In this document: piece after piece, positions 1 to 12,867 of the stretch
Numbering within the stretch: the first letter of the stretch is position 1
How the letters are laid out: every line of letters begins with the position of its first letter
Origin: Panopea generosa
Lineage: Eukaryota > Mollusca > Bivalvia > Adapedonta > Hiatellidae
Length of the DNA: 64,000 bases
Assembly: GCA_029582155.1 (NCBI GenBank)
Contig: CM055906.1
Span: 18,586,437-18,650,436 of the forward strand
Reading direction: 5' to 3'
The notes under the pieces: generated by a model
Database searches by the model: none
Told to the model about the DNA's origin: nothing
The model's input: the letters and a program-made list of their open reading frames with translations, nothing else
Position numbers and translations under genes: made by a program

Positions 1-240
1 TTTAATTCTTCGATTGCTTTCCACGCAATGACACCGTCTGGTAACAATATAGACAAAGTTAAACCTACGAGTAACACATAGTTCTAACTTGTTCGGATCT
101 CCGTCAGCAATATGTTTTTATATTAGTTTTCAAAATCAGTGTTCGTATTAACGATAATAGATTGATTCAAAGGAAATATTATTAGACGTTTATATAAATA
201 CTACATTTAGCATCATTCGTTTTTTAAAATGATGTCACCA

Positions 241-425
241 AGCGGCGTGGTAGTGTAATGGATGGTATGTAAACCGCTCGTGTCAGAGGTTGCGGATTCG
301 ATCTCAAGCTCTCCCCGATACCTCTCAAAAGACAACACTCAGTACTTCTTATACCCAGGAACTTGACCCGAATCGGTTCATATACGCTTTGAGTTTTCTT
401 CAGTCATCGAGATAAAATAAATAAA
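241..425 (+). mobile_element. tRNA-derived SINE, family A copy 1
   Basis: Starts AGCGGCGTGGTAGTGTAATGG (A-box-like) and carries the B-box-like GCGGATTCGATCTC, then CGATACCTCTCAAAAG and a unique 3' body with CGGTTCATATACGCTTTGAG, ending in an A-rich tail. The copy at 8243-8428 shares head, middle and 3' body, which defines a family. Probably a pol III-derived retroposon. Base changes in both boxes suggest an old copy. Confidence 0.7.
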
Positions 426-2739
426 TAGTATAAAATACATGTAAGTTTGTCAATGTTTATATACTTTAAAATAAATACAATAATTACATGTTAAAAACAT
501 ATTTGTAAAATGTATAAAACACACTTTTTTCAGATATATACATGTATGAGTGAACTATAAGCACTGATGCTACACCGATACGCATTCGTGGGGAAATCCG
601 CTATATTAATCGAATAACAAGTTCAAATAAACTGTTATCACCAGCAAAACAAAACCTCCATTCCAATGTCTAATGACTTCAACATCAAGCTAATCGATCC
701 ATTAGTTATATTCCCGAGTTCATGATTACTATAATAATTTCCTGCTTAATTTAAATGTTAACATTTCCTGAACTGTGGTCGGTCATTGAGCAACCATTAA
801 ATTGCAGAAACAAATGCAAACAATGACAAAACAATTTAAAACCTCATTGAAAATTAGCATGACAAACTGTTACACGAACTTTATCACGTTAATGTCTTGA
901 ATATTAACCTGTGTATTCCCCATTTGCATATTTTATAATTATCTTTTAACAAGGTCAAAAAAAAAAAGAACACACATGATAATTGGTTACATTTCCACAC
1001 AAACGAAGTTCTGAATATTAGTTTTATTTTAAACAATTTTAACGACTTTTCATTACTGAAGACATGGCCGATATTGCAGCATTGTGATTGTGAATTTCAT
1101 AGAATATAAATTTATTATTACGTTTACTTGCTACCAATTTCTAAAACTATTTATGTGATTCAAACTTCCATGTAACAAAGACTATTAACGTGAACTAGAT
1201 AAAACAGATTTCATTCTTATAACTATTGCACGCAGTGGATTTTAGTATTCTCCTTTTCTCAGATATATTTCTACCTTCTACATAATGTGCCATATATGTG
1301 TTATAACGGATCAGTAAAAGTCGTGTTGCTTGTATAAAATAAGCTTTTGCTAGATTAATTTACATACGACATTCTTGTAATAGTAGTACGTACTATCTCA
1401 GAATGCATAAAGAATATTACATTGGAAAATATAACATGAGATTTGAACCACAACCCTTTGTATTAGTGAAAAAAGTGTTAAGTCATGCATACATATGTTC
1501 GTCACATAATATTGTTAGTAGCTAAAATAAACGTATACGTTGCAATTCATTTACTAGTATACTATTTGTGATATCACTATGCTATAATTACATGTTTTAC
1601 TTGTAAGAGTATAAACAAGACCTAATTTACATATTGTGCGGCGGCTGTAAACAATCGCACCGTTATTGTGTTTTGTTGTTATTATTTCTAATTTGTCGGG
1701 TTGTTACTTTCACTCAACTCAATCTCACAATTATTCTATTGACAAAGCTACTGAAAAGCAAGAGTAAGGTTTCAATAAGATTATTACACAGATGTTTAAA
1801 CTCGGATTATAAATAATTCCATACCATAACTTACCTCTGCATGTATGTTTTAAACCCAAGATATAGTCTTTATATCAATGTAGTGTAATATCACTACTGA
1901 TCCATCGTCTTGTGTTTTCCGTTTGACACACCAATTGCATCTAAAACGCCTTTTCCGGTTTGCCGGAACATCTAAAAGACTTTACTTGGTGATGGCAAAA
2001 TGACGTAAGTTTTAGACAACACTTTACACAATGACTGGCAGAAATTAAAACATGTATATATAAATCTGGTATACTTATATAATCTCACTTTACAAAAACG
2101 ATATCCTGAAAAATAAGTGGAAGAATAATCTCGTTGCCAAACAAATTATCACCGAATATTCCGTTTCACGCCAAGTATATGTTTTACATCAAATTAAAAT
2201 ACATGCATTTTAATAAATATGGTGATTGTTAAAATACTACTTTCTTAGGGTAATTGTGTTTGTGAAGCACCGTTGGGATTCTAGAACATGATTTCACTAA
2301 ATGTCTACAAGTCTATCCATATCGTTTATTCTAATTATGGATGTCTCTGTGGGATAGGTTGTTTTGAATTTGTCCTACTTTCTTGCTACAGTGCTATCAG
2401 TTCATCCATGTGTTATCAAAGTCAAAGTCGGAATACAAATGGAACTCAAGCAATCTAATTACGTTAACAAGACCAGCGTATTAGTTGAACGGAATAGAAG
2501 CATCACTTGGTGAACTGTCAAAATGATTCGTTGTTTTCCCATCTATGAATAAGTATATAAGATATACACAGTCATGTAGCAATGACTATATCCGTTCTGC
2601 TTGATTATACGCTGTTATTTTTATAAAAGTGTTTCATTGTGAAGATTTTCCTATGTGATATTTTTGTCTTACATGTATATTCATTTTATTTGTGTTAAAC
2701 CAACTATTACAGTACTTGTTAAAGTTAAATGCTGAACTT
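426..2739. other. Intergenic, no gene seen
   Basis: AT-rich sequence with only short random open frames. A small inverted motif CCGGTTTGCCGG occurs near 1955. No domain, splice-bounded exon or repeat array was recognised. Confidence 0.6.
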
Positions 2740-2942
2740 ATAATTATAAATGTTAAACCTATTATTATAAATGTTAAACTTATAATTATAAATGTTAAAT
2801 ATATAATTATAAATGTTAAACCTATAATTTTAAATATTAAACCTATAATTGTAAATGTTTAACCTAAAATTTTTAATGGTAAATCTGTAATTTTCAATGC
2901 CAAACATATAATTAAACCTATAATTTATATTGTTAAATCTAA
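2740..2942 (+). repeat. 21-bp AT-rich minisatellite
   Basis: About nine or ten tandem copies of a 21-bp unit (ATAATTATAAATGTTAAACC plus T). The first four copies are near identical; later copies diverge and one is truncated (around 2905-2916), showing decay toward the 3' edge. Confidence 0.85.
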
Positions 2943-3730
2943 AAACACATAACTATAAGTTAACTTCATTCTACTATGTTAATTAAGTATTCTTAATCGC
3001 TGTGACAATACTTACATCTGCTTTCCTATACATCGTATGTATTAGTTTGTGTATGGCTGTGTATGGTAGCGAAGGTAAGAAACATCAATAATGTATTTAA
3101 AAAGAGTTATTTATAATTAAAATTACTATCGTACAAAACTCTTTTAGATATATCATTACTTTTATTAGATGACACCTTGAACTTGCTCCTATACAGGCAC
3201 AACTATAATATAAGAGAAACAAGTGTGTATTCTATTATTACCATGCAATAGTTTTGATAACGGCCTCCGTATATAACAAACAGAGCTCGTTAGGGAACAT
3301 GTGACGCACATTTAAAAGTTCGTAAACTTTAAAAAGTCATTCACTGGCCGCAAAAGTGCATCTTATAATTGTAGATGTTATTTGGTTGTCTACAATATCT
3401 ATAGAAATGAAAATGCCAATGAGATACTGTTTGCATTAACTGCATTGAGATTTGACTACGTTTTGACTACGCGGCAGTTGTATAACACACACTGATGATG
3501 TAGATGGAGGAGATGTCGTCGCCAAGAGTGAATTTTGTAGCAAATGATAATATGATGTTTATCTTATATATATTATTAAACTATTGATAACAAAAATAAC
3601 AATTTATATAAAAAGACGTTCCGAGGAGTCATACATTTCACCTATATTATTTTAATTGCAAATTATACATGCATAAAGAAACTGGTCTGTTTTGGTTAAT
3701 AAGTTACATATGCCCAATACACTGATTTGT
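2943..3730. other. Intergenic, no gene seen
   Basis: Plain AT-rich DNA between the 21-bp array and a SINE. No coding or repeat feature was recognised. Confidence 0.6.
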
Positions 3731-3928
3731 GTAATGTGTGACCCAGTGGTAAAACATCAGAACCAGGAACGGATGGTCGAGCTTTGATCCTCCGCCAAGG
3801 TTTTGTGTCACTGATGCCCTAGAGCTACAAGGCATTTTTCTGCATATATTTAGTACACGTCCTACTCAGGTACACTTCGAGCGTCAGATTTAGGAACTTG
3901 TTTAACAGTCAAGGTAACAATAATAACA
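3731..3928 (+). mobile_element. tRNA-derived SINE, family B copy 1
   Basis: The head GTGACCCAGTGGTAAAACATC and GGTCGAGCTTTGATCCTCCG resemble degenerate pol III A and B boxes. The body includes CTCAGGTACACTTCGAGCGT and CAGATTTAGGAAC. The segment at 33012-33132 on the minus strand shares the CAGG-ACACTTCGAG-GT-GATTT body, supporting a dispersed family. Confidence 0.55.
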
Positions 3929-5336
3929 CAGATCAGGCTCTATGTCAGATGGAAGAATGCTGCATGTTATTTTGGTTCTAAAGAGACTGCAAAACAATTA
4001 TACCCAACTGTCAATATCACGTTTCCAGAGTAAAACAATATATACAAACAGAATACAAATTGGATTTCCACTTTTAACTTTTATTCTGCTATGCCGATTA
4101 AGCTATGAAGAAATTACTATTTTTGCAATTCGCAGACGTGTACATTCGTCAGATAAAGTTTTGTTTCTATCCATTCTGATCTGTACTTCAATCATTTACT
4201 CATTCGAGCACTATTACATAATTTTCACACATCACACGGAAGCACATTGTTATAATTTTTATCATGACAATGCATTCACTTCTGACGATAAACTGTTTGT
4301 CTGATAAACATAGGTTTATCACGTCAATGCAAGTGTATCAGGTGCATGACGGCATTATGTATAATTATACATTTTGACATGACTGAATCTCTACAGGGTT
4401 GGCATGATAAAGAAACTACCATGTTAGTGTCTAATGTTATCAACTTCATCAGGTTCGGCACAAATGACACAAGGTCTCGGTAATGTTTCGTCGCGGGTTT
4501 CACCTGATAAAAGTGATAATATCAGAAACTAACATGATATTCTATATTTTTAGCATTGATGATATTCACATTACCGTATTTGTCACATAACGACTTGGAC
4601 GACTGTTTGAACAGTGTCATAGAATTATGTAAACGACTTTTATTGTTACGTCTACTGTTCATGTATCCGATTTGTGACATTCTGTTCTGATAAGAGGTAA
4701 TAGAATCACTGCATCAATTAAAAGAAAACAGTCAAATTGCCAACACATCATTATGTATTTAGTCAGAATCAATGAAAATTGTCCAGAATTTGCACCTGGG
4801 TGATGTGATAACTCCCTCATAAAGCCTCTATGTTATTGCTTGTTATTGCTGATAAAGCTATTTTGTATTTTTATTACAATGTTTATATGAACTTACTGTT
4901 TAGATACAATGCAGAAAACAGACATTATGATTGTTTGTCCTGCATTGTATTGACAGTTTTCTTATTGAATGTTTCCATCTATCGGGATGATGACTCTTTT
5001 CCACAGCAATTTTGTATGTTTTGTCTGATATTTTGTTATCACTCAGTCTGTTGTCCATAGATCAGTAATATAGATAAATACAGTACTGTTAGATATGCAG
5101 ACAATTGTGACTGTCGTCTTTTTAATTTTGTCTTCTTTTTCTTTTCTCATTTCAGTTTTGATATTGAATCGTTTTGTGAAAATATGAAAACTTGATATAA
5201 TCGTGAATACGGTCACCATAGTAATGGAAGACATTTTAAGAAACACAACTTTGTACTTTTATACAGAAAAATCCAATGAATAGCTGATGTCATATGGAAA
5301 CATCTTTTGTTTTATTTACTTATTATCTTATTTGCT
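3929..5336. other. Intergenic, no gene seen
   Basis: AT-rich sequence. The open frames at 3942-4304 and 4830-5060 have no recognisable domain, no coding-like composition and no splice support, so they are read as chance. Confidence 0.6.
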
Positions 5337-5628
5337 TATTAACAATTGAGCATATAAAGTAACTAATATTGGTTTATTTACGTAGTATCTGTACTTAATT
5401 ATTAATAATTGACCATATACTTATATTGTTTTATTTAGGTATTATCTGTATTTAACTATTAATAATTGAACATATACAGATATTATTTTATTCACGTATT
5501 AAATGTATTTAATTATTAATAAATGCGCATATATAGATATTGTTTTATTCACGTATTAAATGTATTTGATTATTAATAAATGAGCATATACTGATATTGT
5601 TTTATCTATATCTAACTGAGTATTTACT
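5337..5628 (+). repeat. 57-bp AT-rich minisatellite
   Basis: About five tandem copies with a 57-bp period, anchored by ATTAATAATTGA..CATATA at 5401, 5458, 5515 and 5572 and by TTTTATTCACGTATTAAATG. The first copy (5337) has a small insertion. Two internal copies are almost identical, suggesting recent local duplication. Confidence 0.85.
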
Positions 5629-7004
5629 TATATAAAATGCTAATTAAATAAACAGTCGTTAGCTTATTAACATAGTCAATGCAAATGAGTATGATATATG
5701 CAATAAGTATAAGTCTAAAGTAGTGCCAATGTTAACCTTATTACATTCTAAAAGCCAAAATGTGAACATTTGAATGTGTTAAATACTATACTTTAGACAA
5801 TATCTATGTGTACCTTTTCTCGGTAGAGTTTCCTTATGTTACCCAATCAATTTGTCAATGAAAATGAGTTAAATCACTGGAAATTCTGACAGTTATTACT
5901 GTTTTATGCCAAATACTTTTTGATTATTGATATTTCTGTTGTTAAAACCTTGGTAATGAATCAGTTAATATATAAAGATAAAGAAAACCTAATTCATTTA
6001 AAGATTGTAAAAATCATCATTCATCATTGTTCAAACTGATGGGTGTCGTTTTGAATTACGTTTAATCATGAAATCGATATGTTTATACCATCCCGAGGAT
6101 AATTGAGTCAGTTCTGATCAGTATTTCATTATTAATTGAAACATTCCTTATTGAATTACATATTAACAAGCAAATCAAATGAAAGTAAATAAACTGTGTT
6201 CAACTCAGTAATGTGATGTTATCTACATTATGAATAAGCAGTCGGCTTGTGTGTACCGTTGGTATCAATGTATCAATAATATTGATAAATTTTCGTCAGA
6301 TTTTATACAAAATACGGATCAGAGATTTGTTTATCTGGGGTCTCCGACTACCAGAGCATGGTTTAAGTAGTTTGTTTCACATTACTGAAAATAATACCGT
6401 TTTAGTTTTGAAATATTAGGGATTGGCATCGACCGCTTTTCTCCGCATTAAATCCGAGGTTGCTGCTACTTTCAATATCATCTTAGTTGAAGTGTGCAAA
6501 TCAGTTATATATACGTTGTAAACTGTGGCTTGTTATATGTCTTTTACACTGAACGGTTAAATTAAAGTTCCCCTCATCTTAGAATCATTGAAATAAAATA
6601 ATTGATACGTTGTAGTATCATTTTTATAAACATGGTTATCATTTTGTAAGAAAGGAAGTCCGTCCATGCAACTCCAGAGGACAGAATATTTACAGCCTAA
6701 TAAAGTATTTTTCTAATAGCATTTTACTTTCTTATCTCTGTATGCATATCTGTTTTTTTCCTAACTAGCACATTATTACCGAGCACGATTTCAATGTACC
6801 ATTCTACTCCAAAAGGTAACTAGACAAATAATCATTATTATTATATCTTATGACACAGTTGAATTGTGTTCTTTGTTATTTATAAAATAATGTCTAGCAT
6901 TTCTATGATGAATGTCCACATAAAATTCTGTTGGAAGTATTTGTTTCACAGTGACAGGTAGATTGATCAGATTGTGTTTTTAAAGACAATGAAGTGACAC
7001 CCTA
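5629..7004. other. Intergenic, no gene seen
   Basis: AT-rich DNA with no recognisable gene, array or dispersed repeat. Confidence 0.6.
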
Positions 7005-7035
7005 AGATAAATAAATAAATAAATAAATAAATAGA

Positions 7036-7074
<39 letters not shown>

Positions 7075-7095
7075 ACATATAAATAAATAAACAAA

Positions 7096-7146
<51 letters not shown>

Positions 7147-7156
7147 ATTAATAAAT
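7005..7156. repeat. (AAAT)n microsatellite
   Basis: About 150 bp of ATAA tetranucleotides with a few interruptions (ATAG, ACAT, ACAA, ATTA). The two long Tyr/Leu/Phe/Ile-rich open frames on the minus strand are products of this tract. Confidence 0.95.
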
Positions 7157-8242
7157 ATGTATATATAAAGAGCACATAAATACGTACATCTGATAAAATC
7201 CAATTAAAGTCACTATTCAAACCAATAACGTCTTATTGCAATATATGCTACGTCAGTTTTTGTTCTATTTATCTGCAGCAGGAAATAATGGCCTATAAAT
7301 CATTTTAAAAATATTCAAACTGAATTAAATGGGACTTAATAAAATAATATAAAAGCGATACTTTCATACATAATTTCAAACCTGTTTACTAAGAATATAT
7401 CTATACATCAAAATATGACACAAAATTTTCTATTCTTTATTATAAAATAAACAATAAAATTGTGTTACTTAAGTCAAAAATTAACATGCTAGTAGTTTGT
7501 ATTACTAAACTTTTATTTTGGTAGACCAATACGTTTCATCGAAGTAAATGACTAACATTGTAAAATATTCGTTCTGGTTCCGAAATACTATTTTTCGACC
7601 GTCTATTGTTTAGGTAATTTTGGTCGTGAGGTATATGTACCATTGGGAATCTGGACCATAACCCTTTAGTATTTACCAAGCATGTGTATTCTTTATTTTA
7701 ACTTTCTGCACTATTGTGTTGCCTTACTATCAATTCACTCATTATTACATGTAAAAGAATTGACTTCGTTATCTCTCCTCATTCAGTCTATTATTTACTA
7801 AATTACAATACTTGTGTTAGCCCCTGAATAATAATACCGTTTCTTTGAAATATAGCATACCAGTCTCATTAATAGTCAGTACATTATTCAGTCCACACTC
7901 CTGTTAATCCAAGTTGCTGTCCTGCATAAATCAAACAAAAACAAATTTATATAAACGCAGTTGTACTGAACGATATCTACATTTAAAGGGATATATAGAC
8001 GTATATGAAACTTAGCCGTCTCCCTTTTAGCAATCTTTATACAATGTTGCTTCTAACGGGAAAAAAGTATTAACCTTCAAGCTACAAACACACACTTACA
8101 ACCGCAATCATTGGTATTATGCATGTTACCTGTGATTCAGATAACCGTTGAAGGACAATGAATGTACAAAAGAACTTCACCAGACATTGAAACAATATGT
8201 CACGTCTGCTAGAGTGCACCAAGGTTATAATATGTTAAAATC
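7157..8242. other. Intergenic, no gene seen
   Basis: AT-rich DNA with no recognisable gene or repeat. Confidence 0.6.
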
Positions 8243-8428
8243 AGGGCGGTGATATAGTGAAAAGAGTGTTTGCCGCTCAACGTAAAGGTTGTTGGATCGA
8301 TCCCAAGCTCGACACGATACCTCCCAAAAGCAACAATCTACACTGGTTCAACACAAGTAGCCAGCTCACTCGGGAACGGTTCATATAAGCTTTCAGCTTT
8401 CTTCTTATTCGAATGAAAAAAAATTATT
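8243..8428 (+). mobile_element. tRNA-derived SINE, family A copy 2
   Basis: The GGGCGGTGATATAGTG head is followed by a B-box-like GTTGGATCGATCCC, then CACGATACCTCCCAAAAGCA and a 3' body with CGGTTCATATAAGCTTTCAG and an A-rich end. It aligns over its whole length with 241-425. The 3' body is shared although the heads have diverged. Confidence 0.7.
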
Positions 8429-9310
8429 ATGAACGCATATCCGTTGATGAACCTAGTTGTTTGCAAAGCAAAATGACACATTTACTACTGAAAGAAATGT
8501 TTTGAAATTATGGATCTAAGACAATACTATACAATTAATGAAGAATTATTGAACACAAACAGCCTATTGGAGTTGATTTGTCATGGTCATCCAGAATACT
8601 TTGAATGTATTGAATTAGACAAATTAACATAATTGTATCACATAAATATTTAAAGTGTAAATAGGTTGATATTTTACGATAATACTATAGTGGTAATGTA
8701 TATAAACGATAGTTGGACAACACTTGTCACTGACATTAAAATAACTGCACTTTTATTTTTGTATAACATTAAATATTGTATTTTGGAGCTTATTACTGAT
8801 ATTCTTATATATAAACAGCAGTACTTTCTGTAAGAAAATGAGAAATCAGTTTGTATATATTAAATACAATAAATGCAAACGGCATCCGAATTCTCGTGAT
8901 ATCACCACTTCAGTTACATTCGCACGAACAGCACAACAAGCTCGTCAGGAAACCGTGATACACAAATGTAGACACTCGGGTTCATGATCATTAAAGAGAC
9001 ATTTATTGGCTACCAGAGTACAGCTGTAGGTCTGCAGAAGCGTTCATTCGGCCAGCATCATCTTCTAAATCTATAGATATTAAAACATCAGTGAGATATA
9101 CGACTTGTATTACATCTTGGTAGTTAAGAATATATATAACTTTGTTAATGTGATAAACTGTATGATCATAGATAAATACATTGTAGCTATAAGAACAATG
9201 CACGTATAGGTTAACCTCGACACTAAGACTGGAAGTTGCTTTCAGAGATATTCTACGGTGTCCCGATGGGGCCATCGCGGCATATTTATTAAATAAATTA
9301 TTATTCATTC
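8429..9310. other. Intergenic; weak minus-strand open frame
   Basis: AT-rich. A 101-codon minus-strand frame (9003-9308) has two segments of somewhat coding-like composition, MAPSGHRRISLKATSSLSVE and EDDAGRMNASADLQLYSGSQ with a stop and a nearby AATAAA. No domain is recognised. Confidence 0.4.
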
Positions 9311-9751
9311 ATTAAATTCGAAACAACGAATCTACGATGGTGAAAAGCCGAAACTACAGAACAACGATGCTAAATAGTCGAAACAACGAAACTACGATTG
9401 TTAAAAGTCAAAACTACAGAACAACGATGCCGAAAAGTCGAAACAACGAAACTACGATGGTGAAAAATCGAAACTACAAAACAACGATGCCGAATAGTCG
9501 AAACAACGAAACTACGATGGTGAAAAGTCGATGCTGAATAGTCGAAACAACAAAACTTCGATGGTAAAAAGTCGCAACTACAATGCTGAATAGTCGAAAC
9601 AACGAAACTACGATGGTGAAAAGTCGAAACTACAGAAAACGATGGTGGAAAGTCGAAAATACAAAATAACGATGCTGAATAGTCAAAACAACGAAACTAC
9701 GATGGTGAAAAGTCGAAACTACAATGGTGAAACGTCGAAATGATCAACTTT
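9311..9751 (+). repeat. 60-bp minisatellite (two 30-bp half units)
   Basis: Tandem copies alternating GTCGAAACAACGAAACTACG with GATGGTGAAAAGTCGAAACT, period 60 bp with 30-bp half units. Indels break the period after about 9530. The unit length is a multiple of three, which explains the open frame of 20-residue repeats at 9337-9537. Confidence 0.9.
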
Positions 9752-9826
9752 TTATCATATTTTCCACTTTTCACCATAGTAGTTCCGTTGTTTCGACTTT
9801 TCATCTTCGTAGTTTCGTTGTTGTTT
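9752..9826 (-). repeat. Inverted copies of the 60-bp minisatellite
   Basis: TTTTCACCATAGTAGTTCCG and TTTCGACTTTTCATCTTCG are reverse complements of the preceding array units. The array therefore ends with about 70 bp in the opposite orientation and could fold into a hairpin with the adjoining direct units. Confidence 0.85.
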
Positions 9827-12800
9827 TTTTTGTTCGACCTGACATAATTTCAAAAAAATATCCGGCGAGACCCGAAACGGAAACCTTAATATTCAAATGT
9901 ATTAAATGTTATATTAAAATGTTACTTTTATAATATTATTATTTCTGACAATTAAGTGTTAGTTCGTACGATCACTAGTCTGATGATCAATGTTTAATTA
10001 TGATAACAAAGTGTTAATTCGCCGTTAGCCAATATTAGCCGTTTTGGTTACCAGCCTTCATCTCACATAGTGGTATTTATGAGGTCAAGAGTTATGATGT
10101 ATCTACGGCATGATGCTTCAGTGTGGCAGCGCTTAACATAATGCCCGAAACAGACACTGTGGTGATATGGCTGTTTTCCTTTTTGAAAGTGACGCTTAAT
10201 ACCATGAAACAGTATAATGGGCCGTAAAAGGATGAGTTAAACGAATGGACTATCTTTCACAAATGCTTAACGTGCTCTAAAATACCATAATGCGCTTGCG
10301 TTTACCAATAAATTCGAGCATTATTCAGGAAAAAAAACTAGTAGTAGAAAAAGATAAACTACATTTAACATATAATTTATTTTAATATTATATACAGTTC
10401 CATTATTGTTATTTGACCAACCGGTTAGTTTCAATCTTAAGTGTTTCTTTATTATACATGTACTTGTCTTCAATTCAATTTAGATATAAAATAGCATGAT
10501 ATTGATTATGTTTAGCACAGCAAGCTTATACTATAAGCTGTATAAGCCATATACCTTAGTAATACTTGACAATGTATAAATATGTATTCATGTTCCACAA
10601 ACAGTAATGCTGGTACAATGGTACGCAGGGTTATAAACATATTGCAGTATTTAAGAGCATACTCGCTTCATTTGTTGACACAGTTTTCAAAATATACATG
10701 CAATTATAAGAAACAATACAAACGAATAATTACAAAACATCTGGTGTAATAATTTAAGTTTATTTGTGCAGAAGAGATATTTGTTTCTTTAAGATAAAAA
10801 CAACGGTTTTATTTTGAAACGGTCATTATTCTAAAACAAAATGAAAATAACATAAATTATAATTAACCTTGTAAAAATAGTACTTAGGTATTGGATGTTT
10901 TTGTGTCATACAACATTCTACTCACTCCAATAACAAACAACCAGTCAGAATATGTATGTTTTCGTATACGTTTACTTTTAGTGTTTCTTGCATGTTAGAC
11001 ATCATTTATAAATTTATCCATAACGCTGCCTGAGTCTCTAGATGTTTGTCTGCACATTTTTGTATTCACCCATATCGTTATTTGGCTAAACGAATATATA
11101 TTCTTGGACTTAAGGCAGCACCAAACTGACGGTTCAAGATATATTCTCTCAATGTAAAATCCTATACCATCATAAGTAGGCTTTATGCTTAAACAGTAAA
11201 CTCATTTTACAAAGGTGGCAATATCAATTAAAGTGTCAACGCCTGACTATGCTTTGACAAATAGGACAACATGTATATGTGTATATTTCCAAACACAAAT
11301 AGTCTCAGTTCAATATGACAGATAAGAATGTGATGCTATATACATAATTATGTATTCGATAAAGCCTGATCAACCAGACAATAACAATTAAGGGTAGTAC
11401 ATAACAGGAATATAGAAAAATAAATAGGGTGTCCGTTTGTTTAAGGAATTCGCCATCATTTAGTCCCTAGTCGTTCAGATCGTCACACTATTGACTGTAC
11501 GCAAGAACCACTACCACTCGCCCACCCACTGCCATGTAGCGTTGTTGATATAAAGATATACAAATTAATGTGAACTTAGACATCGTCAGCATGTCTAAAG
11601 AAAATTGCGGCGCCCGAACCAAAATTGATCGATGAATTTGGATAATCGACTAGCTTGAAAGACTGTCTGCGTCAGATCAGTTAAAGAGGATAAAAGCGTG
11701 ATGGTAACTATCACGGAATCAGCCACCGAACCTGCAGAAAGGAAGGGTCATGATCTCTTCTGAAAAACTAAGGTTTGGAGTTTGTGTTGCCTGTACATCC
11801 CATCACCGTATGTCTAGGAAAACTGTTTATGAATCGATGTAGTATTTGGTCGTCTATAAACAATTGTATTCGTGATTGAATTTAGCGAAACCAACTCCGG
11901 ATAGTTTCGAAGCGTACTATTACTGATTACCGGAAATCCGAAGATTTGTTATTGTCGCTCGGGAATTATAGGATTCAATATAGTTGTTGTTGTAGCATTA
12001 AGGCGGGACGCGATTTTATCGACAACTACAACACTCCAAATTCTGACTGTAAAATGAGCAAAGCGAAACTAGATGAAACATATTTGACAGTTTGTTGAAT
12101 AACGTGTGATATTTTTATGAGCAAGTGATGTATTGATACTTCTTTAAAATTCGTTTGATATTTTATCGCGGAACAAAGATTGTCTTCCGGGTTGATACTG
12201 AAAAGGTTGCGGCTGACCCGGCCACATTTCGGCTTCAGGGAAAAGACAAATGTGTTGTGTGTAATGATGTAAATTATATTTAAATAAACTAATCACAAGT
12301 ACTTTGTATTATGCATTTGCATATGTACTAAGAAAAGATAAGAAAACATTGTTTATTTTTAGATCTTGATGTTTAACACTTTTGTCGATTTATGAGGACT
12401 GTTTGCCGATTTTTTGCCTAATTCCGGCTTAGTGTGTCAGGCAAATAAAATATATCCTTTGCAAAAAAATATTGTTTTAAAAAATGTTACAAAGACTATG
12501 GTATGCAGAATCGATACCTATGACAAAAACTAAAAAGATGTATATTGATATAAACTATTTAGCTCGATACAAGCGACATAATTATATTTTCTTTAACAAA
12601 TATGGCGATTTTACCGGTGTGATGTACTTTTCGCACATTGTAAGAATTAGACAATATTTCTTTCACTTTAAATAACGTCATTGTTATTAAAATAGCTTAC
12701 TGTAACTTCGTTGTCTTTTTTGCAATGTCGGTCACATGCTTGATGGAAGCAAATTTGATGTGTTTACAATGTTTGTGATGATTTCGATCTAAAAATAGAA

Positions 12801-12867
12801 GACGTTTTGCAAATATTGTAATGGATCAAGGAACTATATTGGCCTTCGAATGGATTGATGGAAGAGA
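9827..12867. other. Intergenic; less AT-rich stretch at 11.4-12.3 kb
   Basis: No gene was recognised. The 11430-12270 part is visibly richer in GC (for example AATTGCGGCGCCCGAACC, GGCTGACCCGGCCACATTTC) than its surroundings. It has no long frame, no known domain and no second copy in the window. It could be an old transposon remnant, a regulatory region or an untranslated exon. Confidence 0.5.

Noticed and set aside
3942..4304. A 120-codon open frame starting MSDGRMLHVILVLKRL
   Set aside because: No domain, no splice or promoter context, composition like surrounding AT-rich DNA.
6967..7220. Tyr/Leu/Phe/Ile-rich membrane-like frames
   Set aside because: Translation of the (AAAT)n tract.
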